From assembly GCF_047872805.1 (NCBI RefSeq), contig NZ_JBLQUK010000008.1, positions 90,245-154,244 of the forward strand: a stretch of 64,000 nt of DNA, read 5' to 3'. Every line of letters starts with the position of its first letter. The first letter of the stretch is position 1. The notes beneath the pieces were generated by a model. That model searched no databases and had not been told where the DNA came from. It worked only from the letters and a program-made list of their open reading frames with translations. Shown one piece after another: positions 33,677 through 44,259 of the stretch. This DNA comes from Erythrobacter sp047872805 (GTDB lineage: Bacteria; Pseudomonadota; Alphaproteobacteria; Sphingomonadales; Sphingomonadaceae). The position numbers and the translations under genes are program-made.

Positions 33677-34981
33677 TCAATCCGCCAGCAGCAAAGCCGG
33701 CGTTTCGATCAGCCGTTTGACCTCCTGAATATAACTTGCTGCGTCATAGCCATCGACCACGCGGTGATCGCAGCTGATCGAGATATTCATCAATTTGCGT
33801 TTCTCGATTCGCTCCCCGCCCATACCGTCGGAAACGAACATCGGGCGCTCGATTATGCGGTTGGGCCCGATGATCGCAACCTCGGGCCGATTGATGACCG
33901 GGGTCGTCGCCACCCCGCCCAGCGGACCAAGCGAGGTCACCGTCAGCGTCGATCCCGAAAGCTCATCCGATTTCGCCGAGCCATCGCGCGCGGCATTGGC
34001 AAGCCGTCCGATCTCACTGGCAAGCTGCCACAGATTGCGCGCCTGCGCATCGCGGATCACCGGCACCATCAAACCGCCATCGGTCTGCGTCGCCATGCCC
34101 AGATGCACTGCGCCGTGACGGGTGACGACGTTCGCTTCGTCATCATATCGCGCGTTGATCATCGGATAGGCTGGAATGACCTTGCAGAACGCCGTGATCA
34201 GCAGCGGGAGCATGGTCAGTTTCGGTCTGGACCCGCGCGCGCTGTTGAGGTCCGCGCGCAGCGCCTCCAGCGCGGTAACGTCGCATTCCTCGACATAGGT
34301 GAAATGCGGGATGTGGCGCTTGGCCGCGGCCATGTTCTGCGCAATCCGCTTGCGCAGGCCGATGACCTTGATCGCTTCATCCGCGCGGGCTTTGCCAGCG
34401 GGCGCAAACCCGCCGCCCGAATTATAGGCGAGGAATTGATCGAGATCGCCGTGGCGCACCCGGCCATCGTCTGCGGGCTTCACCTCGGCCAGATCAATCC
34501 CCAGATCGCGTGCGCGTTGACGCACGGCGGGGGATGCGAGAACTTTCTCTCCCCCTCCCGTTTGGGAGGGGGCCGGGGGGTGGGCTTCCGAGGATGCGGG
34601 GGATCCCGGGTTCGAGCGGGTGAGCGGTGCTGCCGGGGCTTTTTCCACCTTTACCGTGGCACCCCCATCCCCAACCCCTTCCCCCAAGGGAAGGGACTTT
34701 TCCCCTTCTACCTCATCTGGCACCTCATCCGGCACTTCGCCGTCCACTTCGACCACCACCAACATCGAACCGACCGCGATCGTATCGCCTGCCTCGCCCG
34801 CGACCGCGATCACTTTGCCGCTGACCGGGCTTTCGATGTCGATCGTCGCCTTGTCGGTCATCACATCGACAAGGTGCTGGTCCTCTTCGACGCGGTCACC
34901 GACCTTGACCTGCCATTCGACGATTTCCGCCTCGGCCACGCCTTCGCCCACATCGGGCATGTTGAAAGTGAAATTTGCCAT
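33677..34981 (-). CDS. Branched-chain 2-oxoacid dehydrogenase E2 (lipoamide acyltransferase)
   Basis: Core acyltransferase of the complex that oxidises 2-oxoacids from Val, Leu and Ile. In 434 residues: one lipoyl domain with the lipoylated lysine in VMTDKATIDIES (about residue 44), a flexible linker (about 83-150), an E3-binding domain (VLASPAVRQRARDLGIDL) and the catalytic domain ending with the active-site SCDHRVVDGYDA. Two palindromic repeats are translated in frame within the linker. The gene follows E1alpha and E1beta on the same strand after an unusual 236-base gap with its own motif, so it may have a separate promoter. E3 is elsewhere. Confidence 0.9.
   Translation of the reverse strand: MANFTFNMPDVGEGVAEAEIVEWQVKVGDRVEEDQHLVDVMTDKATIDIESPVSGKVIAVAGEAGDTIAVGSMLVVVEVDGEVPDEVPDEVEGEKSLPLGEGVGDGGATVKVEKAPAAPLTRSNPGSPASSEAHPPAPSQTGGGEKVLASPAVRQRARDLGIDLAEVKPADDGRVRHGDLDQFLAYNSGGGFAPAGKARADEAIKVIGLRKRIAQNMAAAKRHIPHFTYVEECDVTALEALRADLNSARGSRPKLTMLPLLITAFCKVIPAYPMINARYDDEANVVTRHGAVHLGMATQTDGGLMVPVIRDAQARNLWQLASEIGRLANAARDGSAKSDELSGSTLTVTSLGPLGGVATTPVINRPEVAIIGPNRIIERPMFVSDGMGGERIEKRKLMNISISCDHRVVDGYDAASYIQEVKRLIETPALLLAD
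34551..34695. repeat. Two palindromic repeats inside the E2 linker coding region
   Basis: CCCCCTCCC-GTTT-GGGAGGGGG (34551-34572) and CCCTTCCC-CCAA-GGGAAGGG (34676-34695) are perfect hairpins, each with a G/C-homopolymer-rich flank, about 100 bases apart. Their composition is unlike the surrounding coding DNA and resembles dispersed intergenic repeats. They are translated within the linker without disturbing the frame. Confidence 0.72.
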
Positions 34982-35034
34982 GGTTTCAGATCATCCTCTG
35001 GTGCGTGTCCGCGCCGCAATCGGGGCCAGATCCG

Positions 35035-35060
35035 GTTGACACATTTGACACAGTGTCAAC
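35035..35060 (-). promoter_or_regulatory. Operator-like repeat before the E2 gene
   Basis: The 236-base gap between E1beta and E2 has no gene. It holds GTTGACAC (35035-35042) and its inverse GTGTCAAC (35053-35060) around a second TGACACA, giving TGACACA-TT-TGACACA-G-TGTC (35037-35057), the same layout as before the amidohydrolase. Further TGACAC half-sites lie at 35118 and 35172, and an AT-rich stretch at 35081-35106 could serve as a promoter region. The binding protein is unknown. Confidence 0.5.
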
Positions 35061-35217
35061 CTGCATTTTTCTGCCCAACCTTCTAAAATAAAACAATATT
35101 CCGTTCAAAAGCCAGCTTGACACTTCTCCAACACATTTTCGCGCCTTCGGTCTTTTTCCTTGGATCCGAGCTGACACGACCGGGGCCAAGTAGGAAAGTG
35201 ATTTCGCTGCCGCCGCC

Positions 35218-36288
35218 CTACTCCGCCAGAATCTTGTCAATCGCCTCTCCGATACGGATCGGACCGGGGAAATAAGCCCATTCGAGACTGTGCGGATAGG
35301 GCGTGTCAAACCCGGTGACGCGCTCAACCGGTGCCTCCAGATGGTAAAAACACCTCTCCGTCACCAGCGCCGACAATTCCGCGCCAAAGCCGCTGGTTCG
35401 GGTCGCCTCATGGACGATCAGACAGCGCCCGGTTTTCTTTACCGAAGCCTCGATCGCCCCAATATCAAGCGGCACCAGTGTGCGCAGGTCGAGAATATCG
35501 GCATCCACGCCTTTGGCGCGGCACACCGCCTCTGCGACATGCACCATCGTGCCGTAAGCGATCACGGTCAGTTCCTCGCCCGCCGAAACATGCCGCGCCT
35601 TGCCCAGCGGCACCTTGTAATAGCCTTCGGGCACCACGCTGTCGGGGTGTTTTTTCCAGGGTTCGACCGGCTTGTCGTAAAAGCCGGTGAAGGGGCCGTT
35701 ATAAATGCGTTTGGGTTCGAAAAATATCACCGGATCATTGTCTTCGATGCAGGAAATCAGCAGCCCTTTTGCATCATAGGGGGTCGCCGGGATCACCGTT
35801 TTCAACCCCGAGACGTGGGTAAAAATGCTCTCCGGCGACTGCGAATGGGTCTGCCCGCCAAAAATCCCCCCGCCAAAGGGGGATCGCACCGTCATCGGCG
35901 CGATATATTCGGTGGCCGAACGATAACGCAGCCGCGCGGCTTCAGAAATCAACTGATCGAGGCCGGGATAGATATAATCGGCAAACTGAATCTCGGGCAC
36001 CGGGCGCAGGCCATAGGCACCCATGCCCACCGCCACGCCGATGATCCCGCATTCCGAAATCGGCGTATCGAACACGCGGGTCTTGCCGTGTTTCTCCTGC
36101 AAGCCAGCGGTGCAGCGGAACACGCCGCCGAAATAGCCGACATCCTCGCCCATCACGATCACATCAGGGTCGCGGGTCAGCATGATGTCGAGCGCTTCGT
36201 TGATTGCCTCGATCATGTTGATCCGGCGTTCTGCGGTCGCTTCAATGGGCGCGTCGGTTTTCGCGTCGGTGGTCGATGGGGCGCTCAT
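35218..36288 (-). CDS. Branched-chain 2-oxoacid dehydrogenase E1 beta
   Basis: Beta subunit of the thiamine-dependent decarboxylase, 356 residues. Signatures: VIVMGEDVGYFGGVFRCT near the start, SECGIIGVAVGMGAYGLRPV, ARLRYRSATEY and PFGGGIFGGQTHSQSPE, then the C-terminal transketolase-like domain (CLIVHEATRTSGFGAE and VTGFDTPYPHSLEWAYFP). The ATG overlaps the E1alpha stop (ATGA), so the two subunits are translated together. The phenylalanine/tyrosine-rich site and sequence fit branched-chain rather than pyruvate enzymes, but this is inference. Confidence 0.92.
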   Translation of the reverse strand: MSAPSTTDAKTDAPIEATAERRINMIEAINEALDIMLTRDPDVIVMGEDVGYFGGVFRCTAGLQEKHGKTRVFDTPISECGIIGVAVGMGAYGLRPVPEIQFADYIYPGLDQLISEAARLRYRSATEYIAPMTVRSPFGGGIFGGQTHSQSPESIFTHVSGLKTVIPATPYDAKGLLISCIEDNDPVIFFEPKRIYNGPFTGFYDKPVEPWKKHPDSVVPEGYYKVPLGKARHVSAGEELTVIAYGTMVHVAEAVCRAKGVDADILDLRTLVPLDIGAIEASVKKTGRCLIVHEATRTSGFGAELSALVTERCFYHLEAPVERVTGFDTPYPHSLEWAYFPGPIRIGEAIDKILAE

Positions 36289-37601
36289 CCGTAAGGCCTT
36301 TCGGTGCCGAATTTGGCGATCCGTTCGCGCGTGGCCTGCGCGGCCTGTTCTTCCAGATGCCAGGGCAGTTCCTCGAACACGTCTTCGAACATGGTGTGGA
36401 ACGGATGGTGCAGACCGTGGCCAAGGATTCCGTTCTTCTCGGCTTCCTTGGTGGTCGCCTTGACCTCTTCGGCGCAGGCCTGATCCATCGCCGCCTGCCG
36501 GTCCTCGTCCCACTCACCAATCGCAATCAGGTGGTTTTTCAGCCGCATCACCGGATCGCCCAACGGCCATTCCTCGCGTTCCTGCGCGCTGCGATAGCCC
36601 GATGGATCGTCCGAGGTCGAATGCCCCTCTGCCCGGTAGGTGAAATATTCGATCAGCGTCGGCCCGTGATTGGCGCGTGCGCGGTTCGCCGCCCATTGCT
36701 GCGCGGCAAAACACGCCAGCGCATCGTTGCCGTCAACCCGCAGCCCGGCGATCCCATAACCCAGCGCGCGAGCGGCAAAAGTGGTGCGTTCCGATCCGGC
36801 GAACCCCGAAAAACTGCTGATTGCCCATTGGTTGTTGATAACATTGAGGATAATCGGTGCATTATACACCGCCGCAAAGGTGCAGGCGCTGTGGAAATCG
36901 CCCTCTGCGGTGGAGCCTTCGCCCACCCATGTCGCGGCAATCCGGCTGTCGCCCTTGATCGCGCTCGCCATCGCCCAGCCCACCGCTTGCGGGGTCTGCG
37001 TGGCGAGGTTGCCGGAGATGCTGAAAAAACTGTGCTCGCGGCTCGAATACATGATCGGCAGCTGCCGGCCTTTGAGTTTATCACCCTTGTTCGAATAGAT
37101 CTGGTTGATCATTTCGAGCAGCGGGTATCCGCGCGCGATCAATATGCCCTGCTGGCGGTAGGACGGGAACACCATGTCGTCGCTGGCCAGCGCCATCGAA
37201 GCGGCAACGCTGGTCGCCTCTTCGCCGGTGCACTTCATGTAGAAACTGGTCTTGCCCTGACGCTGACCGCGGAACATGCGTTCGTCAAATGCGCGCACCA
37301 TCGCCATATGGCCGAGCATGGTGCGCAAAGTATCGGGGTCCAGTTTCGGGTCCCACGGTCCATGCGCCTGATTGTCATCGCCCAGCACCCGGATCAGATC
37401 ATAGGCGAGGTCCCTTATCTCGTCGGGCCGCGCGGCTTCATCGGGGCGTGGCTGTGCGCCTGCCTGGGTGATCGCGACATCGGCAAAATTGACTGGATCG
37501 CCGGGGCGTGAACGCGGCTCTGGCACATGCAGCGCCAGCGCCGGGCGATTGTCCCCGCTGTTTGCCGCAGCAGAATCTGGCGGATGGACCGGGCTGGCCA
37601 T
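36285..37601 (-). CDS. Branched-chain 2-oxoacid dehydrogenase E1 alpha
   Basis: Alpha subunit that binds thiamine diphosphate, 438 residues. The TPP motif reads VGEGSTAEGDFHSA and ends with VINNQWAISSF; the phosphorylation-loop equivalent YRAEGHSTSDDPSGYR is conserved. An N-terminal extension rich in Pro/Ala (first 50 residues) is typical of bacterial branched-chain E1alpha. ATG 37601 has GGGGAGAG upstream; ATG 37634 lacks one. It is the first gene of the E1alpha-E1beta pair and feeds acyl-CoA toward the TCA cycle. Confidence 0.92.
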   Translation of the reverse strand: MASPVHPPDSAAANSGDNRPALALHVPEPRSRPGDPVNFADVAITQAGAQPRPDEAARPDEIRDLAYDLIRVLGDDNQAHGPWDPKLDPDTLRTMLGHMAMVRAFDERMFRGQRQGKTSFYMKCTGEEATSVAASMALASDDMVFPSYRQQGILIARGYPLLEMINQIYSNKGDKLKGRQLPIMYSSREHSFFSISGNLATQTPQAVGWAMASAIKGDSRIAATWVGEGSTAEGDFHSACTFAAVYNAPIILNVINNQWAISSFSGFAGSERTTFAARALGYGIAGLRVDGNDALACFAAQQWAANRARANHGPTLIEYFTYRAEGHSTSDDPSGYRSAQEREEWPLGDPVMRLKNHLIAIGEWDEDRQAAMDQACAEEVKATTKEAEKNGILGHGLHHPFHTMFEDVFEELPWHLEEQAAQATRERIAKFGTERPYG

Positions 37602-37714
37602 AAAACGCTCTCCCCATACGACCGCGCGGCCCAACGGGGCCTTGCAATCATTGCTTTGGAGTGAATTTTTATTTCAACACGCCGGTGCGGTCAAGCGTTC
37701 CTCGTGCTGCGCAA

Positions 37715-38683
37715 TTAAACCGCAACGGGAGCCTTGATCGGTGGCATTGGCGCGTAATCATGCACCACAAAATCCTCGATCCGGTAATCGAAAATTGTTT
37801 CCGGCTTGCGGGTGATTTCCAGCACCGGATGGCCCTGCGGCTGGCGGGTCAGCTGTTCCTCGATCAGATGCGCGTGGTTCAGATAGAGGTGCACGTCGCC
37901 GCCCATCCACACCAGCTCGCCCGGTTCAAGCCCGGTCTGGTCCGCCATCATCCGGGTCAGCAGCGCCGCCGACCACAGGTTGAACGGCAGGCCCAGCGCG
38001 ACGTCACAGCTGCGTTGATAGAGCAGGCAGTTGAGTTTGTTTCCGGCAACGTGGAATTGATAGGTCTTGTGACACGGCGGCAGCGCCATGCGGTCCAGTT
38101 CGGCCACGTTCCAGCCTTCGATGATGTGGCGACGGCTGCCGGGGTTGGTCTTGAGGCTATCGACCACCTGCGCGACCTGATTGATCCCCGGTCCGCGTTC
38201 ATACAGCCCATCGGCGCGGTAACGGTAGGTCGGCCAGTCCACCCATTGCTTGCCGTAGACCGGGCCCAGATCGCCCCAGCGCAGCGCGAATGCCTCGTCT
38301 TCGGCGATCCGGTGAATAAAGGCGTCGAGCGTGATGTCCTCGCCCGTCTCTCTGACATAGGCGGCGTGCGGCCATTCATTCCAGATGTTGACCCCTTGCA
38401 GCACCAGCGGGCGGATATTGGTGTCCCCGGTGAGGAACCACAGCATCTCGCGCGTCGCCGTTTTCCAATACACCCGCTTGGTCGTCAGCAAGGGCATAGC
38501 ACCGCCGCCAAGGTCATAGCGCAGCACCGTCCCTGCGATCGACCGCGTGCCGATCCCGGTTCGGTCGGCGCGCTGCGATCCGTTTTCCCAGATGTCCCGC
38601 ATCAGCGCGAGATATTGCTGCTCGGGATGGTCCGCAGCGGGCAGAGTTATAGGAAGGGTCGTCGGGGATTCGAGCGTGGCCAT
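37715..38683 (-). CDS. thyA: Thymidylate synthase
   Basis: Makes dTMP from dUMP with methylene-THF. The 322-residue sequence has the dUMP site DRTGIGTRSI, the catalytic cysteine in ALPPCHKTYQFHV, and QRSCDVALGLPFNLW followed by GDVHLYLNH. The start at 38683 (MATLES) follows family length; an in-frame ATG at 38731 would add 16 residues. It is the ThyA rather than flavin-dependent ThyX type. It lies 113 bases upstream of the E1alpha gene, unrelated in pathway. Confidence 0.96.
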   Translation of the reverse strand: MATLESPTTLPITLPAADHPEQQYLALMRDIWENGSQRADRTGIGTRSIAGTVLRYDLGGGAMPLLTTKRVYWKTATREMLWFLTGDTNIRPLVLQGVNIWNEWPHAAYVRETGEDITLDAFIHRIAEDEAFALRWGDLGPVYGKQWVDWPTYRYRADGLYERGPGINQVAQVVDSLKTNPGSRRHIIEGWNVAELDRMALPPCHKTYQFHVAGNKLNCLLYQRSCDVALGLPFNLWSAALLTRMMADQTGLEPGELVWMGGDVHLYLNHAHLIEEQLTRQPQGHPVLEITRKPETIFDYRIEDFVVHDYAPMPPIKAPVAV

Positions 38684-38783
38684 CGGCAAACTATAGGCCG
38701 CAAATGCCCGCTTGCCACCCCGCCCATCCACACTTATACGCGCGCCCCTACCGCATGATGCGCAGGCATTGTCGCAATTGAGT

Positions 38784-38860
38784 CGGGAAGTAGCTCAGCC
38801 TGGTAGAGCACCGTCTTCGGGAGGCGGGGGCCGGAGGTTCGAATCCTCTCTTCCCGACCA
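38784..38860 (+). tRNA. tRNA-Pro (CGG anticodon)
   Basis: Acceptor CGGGAAG pairs with CTTCCCG, D-arm TAGCTCAGCCTGGTAGAGCA, anticodon stem CCGTC/GGCGG around TTCGGGA (anticodon CGG), T-arm GGAGGTTCGAATCCTCT, discriminator A and encoded CCA. A GGGAGG/CCTCCC hairpin without a T-run follows at 38869-38890. Confidence 0.97.
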
Positions 38861-38899
38861 GCAAACTCGGGAGGAGCCGTAACCCCTCCCAAACTCAGG

Positions 38900-40483
<1,584 letters not shown>

Positions 40484-40535
40484 CGCTTCTCTCCCCGTTT
40501 GTTATGTTCTTGATGCCCGCGTGGAGGTTTTCCCC

Positions 40536-42938
40536 CTAGAACGAGCACTCGGCATTCTCCGCGCCAGTTTCGCGCGTGATTTCACTGATCTGGATGGTGA
40601 AGGCGCCAGTCGACGCGAAGGTCAGTCGGTCCCCGCCCGCGCCAAGGCACGCCGGGGTTAGCACCATTTCGCGCCACCCCTTGCCCTCTGCCACCGACAG
40701 CCCCTGCGTTATGTCGAGCGGCGCACCGCCCGCCGTCACCGTAACCGGGGCACCGGGCCGCGCATTGACAGAATAGGCGATCCGCCAGCCCGCCTCGTTC
40801 GCCGGACCGGACAGCGTGAGGCTGGCCCCCGGCGCAAAGCTGATCGTGCGCGCATCCTCCTGCGCCTTGCGATCAAGCCCAGCGGCGGTGATGCCATTGC
40901 CCGCGCCGCGCAGATCGGGCAGCACAGCGTTGTCGGCAACAGCCTGAATCAGCGCGCCCAACCGGCCAGAGGTGAACCACGCATCGCCGCCGTCAATAGA
41001 GAGCGCATCGCAAGTCTCATCCAGCACCGCCAGCGGGCTGGTGTCGCCAAAGCTGCGACCAAAACCAAAAGGAAACAGCGCGCCTTCATTGCTGTTTACG
41101 GGATTGCCTTCGCAGGTCGCGGGCCAGCTGAACGACAGGCGGCCACTTGGAGCCCGCTCACCAAACAACACATCGGCCACGCCCGCGCCTTCGCTGCCCG
41201 GAAGCCAGGCAGCGACAAAGGCATCGGCGGCATTGATCTCGCGGTTCATCCACAGCGGACGCCCCGACAGGAACACCGCAACCGTCTTGATCCCCTGTTC
41301 GCGGTATTGGCGCAGCAGTTGCAGTCCCTCTTCATCGCGGAACACCATGTCTTTGCTGTCGCCGACAAATTCGGCGTAGGGCTGTTCGCCAAACACAACG
41401 ATGGCAAGATCGACCGGAGTTTGCGGGACGCCCGCCCCTTCGGCTGAAAACGTCACTTCGACATTTGATCCTGCCGCAACTTCGCGGATCCCGCCGAGGA
41501 TCGAGGTTGCACCGGGGAAATGCTCTGCAGTCAGATCACCCCCGCCCTGCCAGGTGATCGACCATCCACCCGCCTGCTGCGGGATATTGTCGGCGGCGCT
41601 ACCGGCGACAAGGATGCGGGCATTGTCGCGGATCGGCAGCACGCCGTCATTCTTGAGCAGAACCAGCGAGCGCGCCACCGCTTCGCGCGCAACGGCGCGG
41701 TGCGGGGCAAAGCCGAGCTTGTCCCAGCGGCCCGCATTGGGACGCTCTGAAGGGCGGGTTTCGCCGTCAAACATGCCCAATTGCTGTTTCAGTCGCAGCA
41801 CCCGCGTTACCGCTTCGTCCAGACGCGCCATCGGCACCGTGCCATCCTGCACCTGTGCCAGCAGCGATTCGTAAAGCGCTTTCCAATCCTCCGGCACCAT
41901 ATAGACGTCGAGCCCGGCGAGCAGCGCCTGCGGGCAATCAGCATTGGTGCAGCCTGCGACCTGCCCGTGGCCGTTCCAGTCGCCAACCACCAGCCCGCCA
42001 AAGCCCAGATTGCCGCGCAGTTCGCCGTTCAGCAGCGGTTCGTTGCCGTGCATTTTGCGGCCATTGATCGAATTGAAGCTGGCCATAACGCTGGCCACCC
42101 CGGCGTCGATGGCGGCGGGGTAAGGCGCGGCGTGGATCGCCATCAATTCTTGCAGATCGCCGTTCACATCGCCCTGATCGACACCCTGTTCGGTCCCGCC
42201 ATCGCCAAAGAAATGCTTGGCAGTCGCCGCAACCCGGCCAGTGCGCAAATAATCGGGATCACCAGGACGGCCCTGCAACCCTTCGATCATCGCCGCACCC
42301 AGACGGGCGACCAGTTCGGGGTTTTCCGAATAGCTTTCATAAGTCCGGCCCCAGCGATCATCGCGCGCGACCGCGACCGTGGGCGCAAAGGTCCATTCGA
42401 TGCCGGTCACTTCGATTTCGGTCGCAGTGGCAGCGCCGATCAGCCGGATCAGGTCAGGATCGCCCGCCGCGCCCAGCGCGATATTGTGCGGAAACACGGT
42501 CGCTCCGATCACATTGGCATGGCCGTGAACCGCATCGGTGCCCCATAGCACCGGGATTGCGGGTTCATCGCCTGGCAAAGGTTGGACCGAGGCATCCCAA
42601 TAGGCATCGGCCAGCGCCAGCCATTGCTCTGCGGGCGCAAAATCATCACCATTAGGGCCGGAATTGCCGCCATTGAGCACGGTACCGAAACGATATTGCG
42701 CGACGTCTTGCGGAGTGATGGAGCCGATATCCGGCATAATCAACTGCGCGACCTTGCGCTCCACGCTCATGCGCGAAAGCAGGTCCGCGATCTGTGCTTC
42801 GCTGTCGGTCGCAGTTTCGGCAATCTGCGGCGCGGCAACGGGTGTGCTGCTGGCGCTGGCAAGCTCGGCCTGGCTGCACCCCGACAAGGCAGCGATAATA
42901 GCGGCTCCGGCACAAAACAGCCGTGCATTCCTGCGCAT
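40536..42938 (-). CDS. GH3 beta-glucosidase lipoprotein
   Basis: Exo-acting glycoside hydrolase that should release glucose from beta-glucan oligosaccharides, 800 residues. A lipoprotein signal ends at LSGC (about residue 21). The GH3 N-domain contains WGTDAVHGHANV, TAKHFFGDGG and the nucleophile aspartate in GLVVGDWNGHG; the C-domain contains VLLKNDGVLPI and FGEQPYAEF. A C-terminal beta-sandwich (about 640-800), like ExoP, follows. ATG 42938 has GGGAGGGA upstream and begins the signal peptide. A LacI-type operator lies 46 bases before it. It probably forms a transcript with the symporter. Confidence 0.93.
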   Translation of the reverse strand: MRRNARLFCAGAAIIAALSGCSQAELASASSTPVAAPQIAETATDSEAQIADLLSRMSVERKVAQLIMPDIGSITPQDVAQYRFGTVLNGGNSGPNGDDFAPAEQWLALADAYWDASVQPLPGDEPAIPVLWGTDAVHGHANVIGATVFPHNIALGAAGDPDLIRLIGAATATEIEVTGIEWTFAPTVAVARDDRWGRTYESYSENPELVARLGAAMIEGLQGRPGDPDYLRTGRVAATAKHFFGDGGTEQGVDQGDVNGDLQELMAIHAAPYPAAIDAGVASVMASFNSINGRKMHGNEPLLNGELRGNLGFGGLVVGDWNGHGQVAGCTNADCPQALLAGLDVYMVPEDWKALYESLLAQVQDGTVPMARLDEAVTRVLRLKQQLGMFDGETRPSERPNAGRWDKLGFAPHRAVAREAVARSLVLLKNDGVLPIRDNARILVAGSAADNIPQQAGGWSITWQGGGDLTAEHFPGATSILGGIREVAAGSNVEVTFSAEGAGVPQTPVDLAIVVFGEQPYAEFVGDSKDMVFRDEEGLQLLRQYREQGIKTVAVFLSGRPLWMNREINAADAFVAAWLPGSEGAGVADVLFGERAPSGRLSFSWPATCEGNPVNSNEGALFPFGFGRSFGDTSPLAVLDETCDALSIDGGDAWFTSGRLGALIQAVADNAVLPDLRGAGNGITAAGLDRKAQEDARTISFAPGASLTLSGPANEAGWRIAYSVNARPGAPVTVTAGGAPLDITQGLSVAEGKGWREMVLTPACLGAGGDRLTFASTGAFTIQISEITRETGAENAECSF

Positions 42939-42983
42939 TTTCAAAAGTCCCTCCCAAGACCCCATCGTTCCTCACATCTCGAA

Positions 42984-42997
42984 TGAGAACGTTATCA
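42984..42997 (-). promoter_or_regulatory. LacI-type operator before the GH3 gene
   Basis: TGAGAACGTTATCA, a palindrome centred on CG, 46 bases upstream of the GH3 start. It differs by only a few bases from the sites at 49832 and 51552. Probable target of the LacI-family regulator of this locus. Confidence 0.72.
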
Positions 42998-43038
42998 AGA
43001 TACTACAAATTGCCCGCGTCTTTGCAAGCTAGAAGGCA

Positions 43039-44259
43039 CTATCGCCGCACAGATATGCCCGCCAACACGATCGCAGCGAGCACCGAAAGCCCTGCAAACA
43101 GCGCGAACAGCCCGGTAAAGCCGAAACCGGGCACCAAAGTCAGCGTCAGCCAAGGCATCACCAGCGACGGTACGGTGTTGGTGAGGTTGAACAACCCCAT
43201 GTCGCGGCCCCGGCGCTCCGGCTTTGGCAGCACGCGCAAGGTCTGTCCGGTGTGCAGCGACAGGAAAATGGAGGCCGAAATCCCGAACAGCACATAGCCA
43301 GCAATCGCCAGTTCCAGCCCGCTTGCCGCCGCCATCACCATCAGCCCCGCAGCCGCCAGCCCCGCGCACAGCGACAGAGGCAGCATTGGACGCCGTCTGC
43401 GGTCCGACCAGCGCCCCACCATCAGCGCCAGCGGCACCGACAGCACCAACACCGCGCTGAAAATGTTGGCGGCAGTGTTTTCGTGAAACCCGTCCGACAG
43501 CGACCGCAGCCAGAACAGCAGAAAGGCAAACAGCCCGGCCTCTGCAATCTGCACCAGAAACCGGGCCATCCACATGCCCGCGAGCGCCCGCTGCGCCTGC
43601 CTGGTTTCCGGATTGGAAAATTCGGTTGCAGAATGATCCGGCCCGCGCATCAAGTCGGGCCGGGCCCTGCCGCGCCCTGCGATCAGCACCGGCAGCACCA
43701 TCGCGCTCACCAAACCCGCGACCAGCGCCAAACGGTGCTGCGGATCAACCACACTTTCAAACGTCACCAGCGATCCAGACAGCGCTCCCATTGCCGGGGC
43801 GAACGCCAACGCTCCGCCCAGCACGCCTTTCTGACTGTCGGGGAAACAATCGCCCGCCCAGGCAAGCAGCGGGCTGAGCATCATATTGAGCCCCAATTGC
43901 CACGCCATGACCAGCACGATCACCTCGCTCAGCCGAGTCGCCTGACCAATCGCAATCAGCAGTACGCTGGACGTGACCAACCCTGCAGCAATCCAAAGCG
44001 GACGTCGGCCGGTGAGATCGCTCAATATCCCGAAGGCAATGTTGGCAAGGCTGGCCACAACCGCGCCAAAAAAAGTGACCTGCGCCAATGCGGGCACGTC
44101 CTCTGCCCCCGTGAGAACCGTGATCTTGAGCGGGAGCAGCACGGTTAGCAGCGGGACATAGGCGACCGAACCGCCGCCCGCCGCCAAGGCAAACAGGATC
44201 AGGAACCAGATCGGTTGCCGCTCACCTGCACGCTCGCTCACAACCCGGTGCGCGTTCAA
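43039..44259 (-). CDS. MFS transporter of the glucan locus
   Basis: Major facilitator superfamily protein of 406 residues with 12 helices. The loop between helices 2 and 3 reads GILSDLTGRRPLW, the MFS signature, echoed by GRWSDRRRRPM in the second half. It is placed directly after the LacI-type regulator; its TTG start shares four bases with the regulator's stop (TTGA), so translation is coupled. A later GTG (codon 7) is possible. Position suggests uptake of a glucan-derived sugar; direction and substrate are inferred. Confidence 0.82.
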   Translation of the reverse strand: MNAHRVVSERAGERQPIWFLILFALAAGGGSVAYVPLLTVLLPLKITVLTGAEDVPALAQVTFFGAVVASLANIAFGILSDLTGRRPLWIAAGLVTSSVLLIAIGQATRLSEVIVLVMAWQLGLNMMLSPLLAWAGDCFPDSQKGVLGGALAFAPAMGALSGSLVTFESVVDPQHRLALVAGLVSAMVLPVLIAGRGRARPDLMRGPDHSATEFSNPETRQAQRALAGMWMARFLVQIAEAGLFAFLLFWLRSLSDGFHENTAANIFSAVLVLSVPLALMVGRWSDRRRRPMLPLSLCAGLAAAGLMVMAAASGLELAIAGYVLFGISASIFLSLHTGQTLRVLPKPERRGRDMGLFNLTNTVPSLVMPWLTLTLVPGFGFTGLFALFAGLSVLAAIVLAGISVRR

